Part shown: in pieces, positions 1-8,320 of the stretch | How positions within the stretch are numbered: position 1 is the stretch's first letter | How the letters are laid out: every line of letters starts with the position of its first letter | NCBI GenBank assembly: GCA_048213135.1 | Contig: PS015074.1 | Span: 143,992 to 164,216 of the forward strand | DNA: 20,225 nucleotides | Origin: Reclinomonas americana ATCC 50394 | Lineage: Eukaryota > Jakobida > Jakobea > Jakobida | Direction of reading: 5' to 3' | Notes under the pieces: generated by a model | What the model saw: the letters and a program-made list of their open reading frames with translations, nothing else | Databases searched by the model: none | What the model was told of the DNA's origin: nothing | Made by a program: the position numbers and the translations under genes

Positions 1-3000
1 GCTGCTGCTACTGCCGCTGCGGCGGCGGCAGCGGCGGCTGGCGCAATGTCCAGCGACGGTGCTGGTGCTGCCGTAGACTCGGCCAACACGCCTGCCAACG
101 CCGGTGCCAATGCAGCCATGTTGGCCGGCGGTGTCAACAAGCGACCATTCTCGGCGGTGGTGATGGGCGGCTCAGGTGTCACCGGCAACGACGAGGCGCC
201 GCGCTCCGTGTCGTTCGCAGACCAAGTGGAAGAGTACGACTCAGCCGCCGCAGCCGCGGCATCGGCATCATCGCTCAATGGCGGTGCTGCTGGCGAGCCG
301 GAGATGAATGGCGGCGACACGGTCGACAGCGACAATGGAGTAACAGCGCCGGCAACACCAGTGGAAGTTGCTGTTGGCGGCGAGGAAGAGCAGGCGGCTG
401 CACAGGAGGAGGTGGTGGTGGTGGCGGTGCCTGGCGACGGCGTCGCGGAGGAGATGGGTCGAGCACCGTCGTCTGCGGCAATCGACGACGATCCGCTGCT
501 GACGGCCTCGTCCATGACACTGACTCGCACGGAGAATCTCCCGTCGCCGACCCCGTTGCGGAGTGCTGCATTCAAGGCCTCCCTGCCCACCGCACCGCCT
601 CCCGAATCGGTTGTCTCCGCTCCCGCATCGCCGCGCAATCGTGGCGCTGTCGTGGATCTGCTGGCGGCCTCGGCACCAGTGAGTCCGCGCCAGCCTCGTG
701 AGCTGCCAGTTCTCGAATCGGGCGCCGACGGCATGTCGTCGATTCGGTCGGCGCCAAGCGAGCCACTCAAGTCGGTACCGCCGCCCCCCTCTGATCCGCA
801 CACACCAAACAGCGAGGCTATCGGTCTCGAGGCGCCACCGTCTCGCTTGCCGTCCCCGCCGCCGCCACCTCCACCACCGCCGCCACCGCCACCGCCTCCA
901 CAGCCGCAGCCGGTGCAACCGGCAGTGGCCAAGATCAGTGGCAGCAGCGGCGTGCAAGTCGGCGCGATCTCCCTGCCCAACACCCCTCGCGGTCGACCTG
1001 GCGAGGCCGCTGCGTCGGGTCTGTCCTCGCTGCCCGGCAGTCCGCGTCTCATCAACTCTGGCGAACTGTCGACGGCGTCGCTGGTGTCGACGCCATCACC
1101 GAGTGAGGCGACCAACAGCCCACGGAGCCTCGGCAAGCTGACGCATGTGCGCACGCCGCTGCCCTTTGATCGGAAACGGTGGCCAGAGTCGCGGCCTGGC
1201 TCTGTGGCATCCTCGGTGCCTGTCTCGCGCGGTCACTCGCAATCACCACCTCCTGCGGCCGGTATTGCTGCAGCTGCTGCTGCCAAGTTGTCACCGACAC
1301 AGGCGCAGCAGTTGGCGGACAAGCAGGCGGCGGCGGCGAACTCCAACGTCACCGCCTCGGCCGTGGCAGCGGCGATTCACGAGCGCCTCACCAATGGCAC
1401 AATGACGAACGACTCGCCGCGCTCACAGCCCTCCGTCACCGATTCGTCGCACTCGAGTGCACCGCAGCTGACGCCGCCGTCGACACGGCAAGTGCTCAGT
1501 CCGCGGACAGTGCACTTTTCCGCCGACGGCAACGCGGTTGCGGATGTTCCCCCAGCGGCGACGGTCGACATTGCGGCATCTCCCAGCTCGCAATCGCCAG
1601 CCAACAACATGGCCAGCAAACAGTCGCCACGGACGCCAAGTATTGCCGACTCGTCGTCCTCGTCGCTCGACTTGTCGCATCTGTCGGAGCCTGCCTCTCC
1701 GCGTGTGGTGACAGTTGAGTCCGTGCCGCACCTCCCCCTCGCTTCTTTCAGCAGCCATTCTCACTGTTTTCGTCCCTTCGTGTTTGTTTATTGCAGCCCG
1801 CAACGCCGTCCAGTAAATCAGGAGCTGCTGCTGCTGCTGCGGCGGCGGCGGCGGCGATTGTTCACAACGATGACTCGTCGGCATCGCCGTCATTGTCGCC
1901 GCGCGTGGCTGTGCTTCGCGGATCATCGTCGGCACAGGCAAGTGCAAAGCCTGCCTCGCCACGACAGGCCTCACCGGCCGCATCCCCAAAGACGCCGGCC
2001 GTGCACGACGAACCTTTGGTTCTCGCCCTGGCAGCGGCCAGCCAGACTCCGGTGCCGCCAGCGACCACTGTGAAGGTCGAACCGAACTCGTCGTCCGCCA
2101 AGTCTTCCGCCGCTGCCTCGCCGGTGCGTGCTGTTCCCGCGTCGCCTGCCGCTGCCACTCCGCTGCCAGTGTCGCGCGTCGAGCCCATGGTACGATCACA
2201 ACCGCCAACACCCAGCACCGTGACCTCGGCCACTGCCTCTCCGCACAACAGCGCGGCTCACTCGCCGGTGGCGGCTCGCACCGCCAATGGCGTCGCTCCC
2301 GCCACAGTCACGGTGAATCGGCGCGAATCACGGCCGACTGTGTTGTCACCAACGGCGACGGCGATGCCGCCGGATGCGGTGCTGGTGCTCGACGATGTGG
2401 ATGAGATTGGCAGCAAGGCCGACACGCCAAGTGGACCGAAGCCGCCAAGCAGCGGCACGCCCAGCGAATTCCGGCGCAGTCTGTCGCGTCCGCCAGCCAA
2501 TCGCGGCGGCAATGTGGAGAGTGTGGACGCTGCCGCAGCTGTGCAGCGTGCCCCGTCGGTCGACGACCTCCCGACGTTGCAGTCGGTGGAGAAGTCGGCG
2601 CCGGCAAGTGCGGCCGCCAGCAGTCGGGGCGACATCTCGGCGGCCAGTGTGGTGGCCAGCCCTCGCTCGGAGGCACCGGCGAGGACGCCGGCGGTATCCA
2701 CGGCGCCATCGGCGGCGGTTTCTGTGTCCTCGTCGCCGCGGCCAGTGGAGGTTACTCGGGTCGACGACGGTTCTCTGGAGATTACCGTGCTGACGGTGGT
2801 GGCCGGTGGCGGGAGCCGCGGCGGTGAGTCGAGCGCCACGCAGTTTCCGGTTGTTTGTCACCCTGCAAACTCACCCTGCCTACCTGACACAGAGTTGACG
2901 GAGCAGAGCTTCAAAGCCAATCGCAAGTTTCTGGTGAAGCACAGTGCACGCGTGGCGAAGCTGGTGGGTTCAGACGCACGCTCCCCGCCTGCGACTGTTC

Positions 3001-5458
3001 GTTTGCCCGAGGACATTCGCGACACATCCGGCGTGTTCCCGCTGCTGCTGCAGAGCATCGATGCCGAGTCGCTTGCCGGCCTGCAAGAGGTGAGCGAAGC
3101 TGCTTGTGCTGCTTCACTTGTTGTGAGCGACTACCTCATGTTATGTTGTTGTCTTCTCGCAGTTTGACACGCGACTTGCCGACGTGTACGTTCCGCTGCT
3201 CATACTGGCGGAGCAACTGGTGTGCCCCGAGGCGGTTGCACGCATTCGAACGCTGCTGCTGCGTGCGCTCGATTCCGGCACTGCCGATCCGCTGCAGCTC
3301 CTGTCGCAGGTCGCACGTCTGCAGCCGCCGCAGAACGAGCTTCGTTCGGCGGCGTTTGCGGCAGTCGGTCGCCGTCTGTCGTCGTTCTGGCACGATCGCC
3401 GTCTCGGCAGCGTGCTTTCCGTGGTCGACATGTGTCAGGTCTTCCGTCAGCATCCACGACCTCCTCGTGTGGACTGCGAGCGTGCGCTGGTAACTGTGCT
3501 GCGATCCAAGTGGGCCGACTCGTCGTTGGCCTCTGTCGGTCGCGAGGAGCTCGAGCAGCTGGTGTCGAGTGTGTCTGGTGCGTCGCCTGTGTAGTTCAGT
3601 TTTCGTTGCAGGAAGTCTGACTTCTCTCTGCGTGCTTGTGCAGAGGAACGAGGCGATGGCATGACACCACCGTTTGGGGCCGATGTTGCGCTGATGTTGC
3701 TGTACGCCAGTAGCGTTTGCCGGTCGCAAATTGTGCAGGAGGCCATGTTGCGCGATCTCAATGCGGCGCCGGGGGCACACGACGTGATGAACGAGCGCGA
3801 GAATGTGGCCTTTGTCAATGCGCTCTCGGCGGATGTCCTGTGAGTGCCGTCTGCCTGCTTGCTGCACCTATTCTCGTCGCCCTTCTCACCATTTCGTGTT
3901 ACAGGCGACGAACTCTGCGCAGTGACCGCCCGCAACCGCAGAGCGTGCAGGACAAGAAGCTGCAGATTGTGCTCCGCTACGTACAGCTGCACCAGCAGAC
4001 ACTGGATGAACCGACGCGCCGTGGCCTCTTTGCGACCATCACGTACGCGGAGATGCCGGCCTCGACTGTCACCGCGCTGCGCCAGAATCCGCTGGTGAAG
4101 AAATGCCGATATCTTCTCTCTCTCTCTTTCCGTTTACCTCCAATCTCACTCCGAGCCCCTGCAGTTCCCCTCCGACCTGTTGGATCCACCGGCTCCACCG
4201 TCGCCGGCACGTCCATCCTCGGCCAAGCCACCATCGCGTCGTGCTTCGCCGGTTCCTCCGGCGATAACAACGACAACAACGATTACCAAGTCGCCGTCAC
4301 CGCCGACTCCGCCGCCACCGCAGCTGCCACAACTCCCGGGCTCACCCACAGTGATGGCAAGCGAGGTGACAATGGTTGGTGAAGATGTCGACACGGTGGG
4401 CAGTCCGCAGCGTGACGCGCAGTTGATGGAGCGTCTGGAGGCGATGTTGCGCACCAAGCCGCCCGCAGGAGGCGCCCGCAGCCTTGTGCCGCCACCGCCA
4501 AACGCGGCGGCACCCGTCAGACCCGTGCGCTCGCTTGTTTCTTCATCGAGCACGGCGGCAGCCGACATGCCGCCCAAGGCACCTGCGTTGCGTCTGAACC
4601 TATTCCGACTCGAAGAAACTCCAGTTAGCTGTCTGCTCACGTGTGTGCACACACACAGATCGGTGGAGACGACTCGACTGCGTGCCGAGGCCGCCTTCAA
4701 GGACCTGGTGTCGACGACTCTGGCGCTGGCTCGTGGCGCCCGCAACGGCGCCGAGTGCCTGCCCTTTAATCCGCGTCAACTGGGCACCTTTGCCAAGCTC
4801 TCTGTTGCGTCTCAATCGCTACACTCGCATCGCGCTTGACTGGCGACTGACTGCGTAAGTTTTCACCTCGCAGAGCGATGGCCTGTCGGTGTTGGGGCGT
4901 GGGCGCAACGGGCGATCGGTGGCCTGCAGCGAGTCCGTATTCTCGTATGGCGTGTGGTACGCCGAGTATGCGGTTGAGGCACCGACAAAGCCGCTGTCGG
5001 TGTCGGTGGGTCTCTGCATTGCGAATCGATGCAACCTGCAGGGTTTCTTGGGAGCCGACCAGATGAGCTGGGGTGCGTGGTCGTTGTCGTCCACAAAAAC
5101 TGTGTTGTTTTTCCTGCTGTTGCTGAATCTGTGTATGGGATGCAGGCTACAATAGTGACGGTGTGCGGCGCCATGCCGGTGAGGTGGTCAAATACGGCCG
5201 GGCATATTCGCCTGGCGATCGAGTGGGTGTGCTGGTCAATGTGGACCAGGGTACGGTCCGGTTCTTCCTCAATTCCGAGGACTTGGGACTGGTGTGTGCT
5301 CGTGTGTGTGTGTGTATCTGCTTGCGTCGCGATGAGAATGTCACTAACCTCCATCATAGGCGTACGAGGGCATCGGAAACGGGCCGTTTTGTGTGGCTGT
5401 CGACATTGGCAGCTCGGAGCACACCATCACCTCGTGCTTGTACAAGAAATTTGTGTGA
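1..5458 (+). CDS. BTB/BACK-like protein with C-terminal SPRY domain
   Basis: Eleven exons join in phase: 1-1707, 1797-2823, 2893-3089, 3163-3577, 3644-3839, 3905-4094, 4165-4586, 4659-4803, 4874-5072, 5146-5291 and 5360-5458 (TGA). The frame is open to base 1, so the ATG at 46 may not be the true start; numbering from it gives 1565 residues. Residues 1 to about 890 look disordered: Ala, Ser and Pro rich, a 15-Pro run and about twelve SPR tripeptides. About 897-990 resemble a divergent BTB fold (FKANRKFLVKHSARVAKLVG, then VRLPEDI and a helical end). About 1000-1229 are helical and BACK-like, ending MPASTVTALRQNPLV. A Pro-rich linker follows. About 1425-1560 are a clear SPRY domain (YGVWYAEY, LGADQMSWGYNSDGVRRHAG, GDRVGVLVNVDQGTVRFFLN). 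SPRY domains bind proteins and BTB domains often recruit cullin-3 ligases, so a substrate-adaptor role is an inference. The exon 1 donor could be 1705, 1708 or 1714. Confidence 0.85.
856..900 (+). repeat. Polyproline tract in the BTB/SPRY gene
   Basis: Fifteen consecutive proline codons mix CCG, CCA and CCT and are followed by a Gln-Pro stretch. The mixed codons suggest selection for the protein tract rather than a fresh triplet expansion. Such tracts can bind profilin, SH3, WW or EVH1 domains. Confidence 0.9.
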
Positions 5459-5672
5459 TTGGTGTGTGAGTGTGATTGTAGAAGTGTTGTATTCTCGTAT
5501 AGACAATTTTTGTTTAGTGTGCTTGTGTTTACTATCTGTGTGTGAAAGGAGAATAATTGTGTACCACACGCGTGTGAGGATTGCTGTAACACTAATTCAT
5601 TCATTCATTGTGGGTGATATGATTGGGAACAAACTCAAAAACAAAACATTATTTTTCTTCCTGCGTGGAAAG
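5459..5672. other. Intergenic region between convergent genes
   Basis: These 214 bases are AT-richer than their surroundings and hold the 3' ends of the genes on both sides. No canonical AATAAA is present on either strand. A TGTAA lies near 5585 on the + strand, about 130 bases past the BTB/SPRY stop codon, and a short TTCA repeat follows at about 5598-5610. No gene is visible. Confidence 0.6.
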
Positions 5673-7551
5673 CTAGTCGCCACCGGCATTGCAGGCATCG
5701 CCATCATCGCCGTCTCCATCATCATCATCGTCGTCGTCTCCCATAAAGTTGTCCATGGCCAGGGCGCGCAAGGCGTCGCTGATTTCATCGTCGACGGCCN
5801 NNNNNNNNNNNNNNNNNNNNNNNNNNNNNNNNNNNNNNNNNNNNNNNNNNNNNNNNNNNNNNNNNNNNNNNNNNNNNNNNNNNNNNNNNNNNNNNNNNNN
5901 NNNNNNNNNNNNNNNNNNNNNNNNNNNNNNNNNNNNNNNNNNNNNNNNNNNNNNNNNNNNNNNNNNNNNNNNNNNNNNNNNNNNNNNNNNNNNNNNNNNN
6001 NNNNNNNNNNNNNNNNNNNNNNNNNNNNNNNNNNNNNNNNNNNNNNNNNNNNNNNNNNNNNNNNNNNNNNNNNNNNNNNNNNNNNNNNNNNNNNNNNNNN
6101 NNNNNNNNNNNNNNNNNNNNNNNNNNNNNNNNNNNNNNNNNNNNNNNNNNNNNNNNNNNNNNNNNNNNNNNNNNNNNNNNNNNNNNNNNNNNNNNNNNNN
6201 NNNNNNNNNNNNNNNNNNNNNNNNNNNNNNNNNNNNNNNNNNNNNNNNNNNNNNNNNNNNNNNNNNNNNNNNNNNNNNNNNNNNNNNNNNNNNNNNNNNN
6301 NNNNNNNNNNNNNNNNNNNNNNNNNNNNNNNNNNNNNNNNNNNNNNNNNNNNNNNNNNNNNNNNNNNNNNNNNNNNNNNNNNNNNNNNNNNNNNNNNNNN
6401 NNNNNNNNNNNNNNNNNNNNNNNNNNNNNNNNNNNNNNNNNNNNNNNNNNNNNNNNNNNNNNNNNNNNNNNNNNNNNNNNNNNNNNNNNNNNNNNNNNNN
6501 NNNNNNNNNNNNNNNNNNNNNNNNNNNNNNNNNNNNNNNNNNNNNNNNNNNNNNNNNNNNNNNNNNNNNNNNNNNNNNNNNNNNNNNNNNNNNNNNNNNN
6601 NNNNNNNNNNNNNNNNNNNNNNNNNNNNNNNNNNNNNNNNNNNNNNNNNNNNNNNNNNNNNNNNNNNNNNNNNNNNNNNNNGCTCCGCCCGCTTGCGCGC
6701 CTTGGCCTCCGCCCGCGACTGCTCCGTCTCCTCCGCCTCCTTTGCGGCCTCCGACTGCGCCACCACCGTCGCCCGTCGCTCCAACTCCTCGCGCTCCTGC
6801 TGCGATCGACGCAGCTGCATATACACACAGTCAGTCAGCACACGACGATCGCAGTCCACAAATCGAACACCAACACACGCCTTATCCTGCTTCTCCTTCT
6901 CCTGCTCCTCCTTCCACGCAGCCGGCGATCCCGCACGCGCACGCAACCGCGATCCCGCTCGAGGCTGCGATCCACTGCTGCTCTCCATCGACGCAGTCAC
7001 CGTCACCGTCGGTGCAGGAGGCGGAGGTGGAGGCGGTTCTTCCACTGCGCGACGACCTGCGCAACGATCGAATGAGCATCAGAGGAGGAGGAGGAGGAGG
7101 TGCGTTGGAGGCATGCGACTCACTGCTGCGTTTGCGATCTGTATGGTACGAGCAGAGTGAGCAGGGGTGTTGCGCACGCGAGACAAACAGACAGACGCGC
7201 GCATGAGACTGACCGCCTCTGGGAGGTCCAGCAGACAACGCGGCAGCTGTCACGACTGTCTCCTCCACAGGCACAGGTGCGGGCTGTGGTTGTGGAGGAG
7301 GAGGAGGAGGAGGAGGCTGCTCAGGGTCCTTCCCGCGCTTCTTCTTGCTCATCTTTGAGTCGAACTGTGCCATCATGCGATCCAGCTCCTCATCGTCATC
7401 GCCGGCTGCCAGTGCTGCAGCAGCGGCCGCAGCGGCACCTTCCCCACGACTGCTGCGATGTCTGAGAGAGACACACACACAGTGAGAGGCAGAGAGAGAG
7501 AGAGACACTAAAGAGAGTGAGTAACTTGTCGCCTGACTGCTCAACCGACAT
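5673..7551 (-). CDS. Charged, probably coiled-coil protein of unknown function (gap inside)
   Basis: The ATG is at 7551-7549. Proposed exons on the minus strand: 7551-7526, 7461-7214, microexon 7138-7124, 7056-6875, 6814-6682, then an 882-base gap, and a last piece 5799-5673 ending in TAG. Introns are 64, 75, 67 and 60 bases. The protein starts MSVEQSGDK, has an Ala run, an acidic-to-basic segment (DDDEELDRMMAQFDSKMSKK), a Pro-rich segment, and a long Lys/Glu/Arg helix (KEEQEKEKQDK, LRRSQQEREELERR) running into the gap. The C-terminus reads VDDEISDALRALAMDNFMG, then seven Asp, an Asp/Gly tail and stop. I do not recognise the family. The charged helix suggests a coiled coil. The piece right of the gap might in principle belong to a different gene, but strand and composition agree. 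Confidence 0.6.
5800..6681. other. Assembly gap, 882 N
   Basis: A run of N hides the middle of the charged coiled-coil gene. Reading frames drawn through it are artefacts. Confidence 1.
7124..7138 (-). other. Candidate 15-base microexon
   Basis: On the minus strand the sequence reads ...ATACAG, then 15 bases, then GTGAGTCG, a consensus donor. It splits what would be a 157-base intron into introns of 75 and 67 bases, both in the size range of this window. Its phase (1 in, 1 out) fits both neighbouring exons and adds five residues (about DRKRS). Without it the flanking exons still join in phase, so it could be optional. Confidence 0.5.
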
Positions 7552-7761
7552 CAACAAAAAAAAACAGTCGATTTTTTCATGTCAGTGACAACGTGTGTAT
7601 GTGGCAAGGAGACTGTGAGAGACGCAACTCGACGAGACATTCTCGCTTTGTTGAGTGTGTGTGAGTGTGTGTGTTTAGGTTTTTCGCGCGCGAAACGGTC
7701 GAAAATTTGTCTGAACACACACTCTCCGCACACTCCGCGCACACTTTTCTCTCTCACACTC
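7552..7761. promoter_or_regulatory. Divergent promoter region shared by genes 2 and 3
   Basis: These 210 bases separate the start codons of the minus-strand coiled-coil gene and the plus-strand DUF1295 gene. The region has an A9 run beside the first gene, TG/CA-rich stretches and one GC-rich palindrome at 7682-7695. No TATA box stands out. Confidence 0.55.
7682..7695. promoter_or_regulatory. Perfect E2F-like palindrome
   Basis: TTTCGCGCGCGAAA is a perfect 14-base palindrome made of two overlapping E2F/DP consensus sites (TTTSSCGC form). It lies 66 bases before the ATG of the DUF1295 gene and about 130 bases before that of the coiled-coil gene. E2F sites usually mark cell-cycle control; binding here is inferred from the motif only. 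Confidence 0.5.
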
Positions 7762-8257
7762 ATGTGGAGCGGTCTGTTCTACGCTGCTGTGAGCACGTTT
7801 GGGCTCAATGGAGTTGCGCGCTCACTCACTCACTCCCCACACTTGCTCCCACATGCGCGCGCGCTGACACACTGTGTGTTGCAGTTGTTCTTTGTGGTGG
7901 CAGTGACGCTGCAGACTGACAAGGTCTCTCTCTCTCCCTTGTCACGGCGTGCTCACTGTCTGGCCACTCACACACGTGCGCACACAGTTCACTGACTTTA
8001 CCTACTCGTTCTCGTTTATCATTACGGCGATCATCTTGCTGCTCAATGGCGACTCGATCACCGAGGCGCATGCATGGGTACACTCTCCTCTGCCACTCTC
8101 TCTCACACACAGAGAGAGACACTCACTGTCCACACGTACCCACAGATCGGCAGTCTGATCGTGATCGCGTGGGGCACACGACTCCTGCTCTACCTCGTCA
8201 TTCGCATTCACAAAATGGGCCGCGATCAGCGCTTTGACAAGATCCGCACAGACACAG
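7762..8257 (+). CDS. DUF1295 / steroid 5-alpha-reductase-like membrane protein, N-terminal part
   Basis: Four exons join in phase: 7762-7812, 7885-7923, 7988-8077 and 8146-8257, with introns of 72, 64 and 68 bases; a fifth intron begins at 8258. The roughly 97 visible residues begin MWSGLFYAAVSTFGLNG. They hold the family's marks: LQTDKFTDFTYSFSF (the K-x-TD-x-x-Y region) and IAWGTRLLLYLVIRIHKMGR followed by DQRFDKIR. Three hydrophobic segments are visible. Members normally have about 250 to 300 residues, with the cofactor-binding C-terminal part last; that part is missing because the gene runs into the 20-N gap at 8301. DUF1295 proteins are related to membrane steroid and enoyl reductases. 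The substrate is unknown. The first ATG sits directly after a CT/CA-rich leader. Confidence 0.8.
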
Positions 8258-8300
8258 GTGCAAACGGGTGCAGTCCTCTGCCTCCACCAGACGCTCACTT

Positions 8301-8320
8301 NNNNNNNNNNNNNNNNNNNN
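8301..8320. other. 20-N gap of unknown true length
   Basis: The gap separates the N-terminal third of a DUF1295 gene from the middle of a DYNC2I1 reading frame. The end of one gene and the start of the other cannot fit in 20 bases, so this is a fixed-size placeholder or a misjoin. Confidence 0.9.

Noticed and set aside
268-2861. Long open frames opposite to and in other frames of the BTB/SPRY gene
   Set aside because: They are Arg, Pro and Ala-rich shadows of GC-rich coding DNA with no domain likeness; the plus-strand frame has the conserved domains and phased introns.
4624-4658. A 35-base intron before the SPRY exons
   Set aside because: It breaks the frame; the 72-base intron 4587-4658 keeps it.
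5689-7206. Reading frames that run through the 882-N gap
   Set aside because: They are formed by undefined bases, not sequence. The same applies to frames across 13321-14283.
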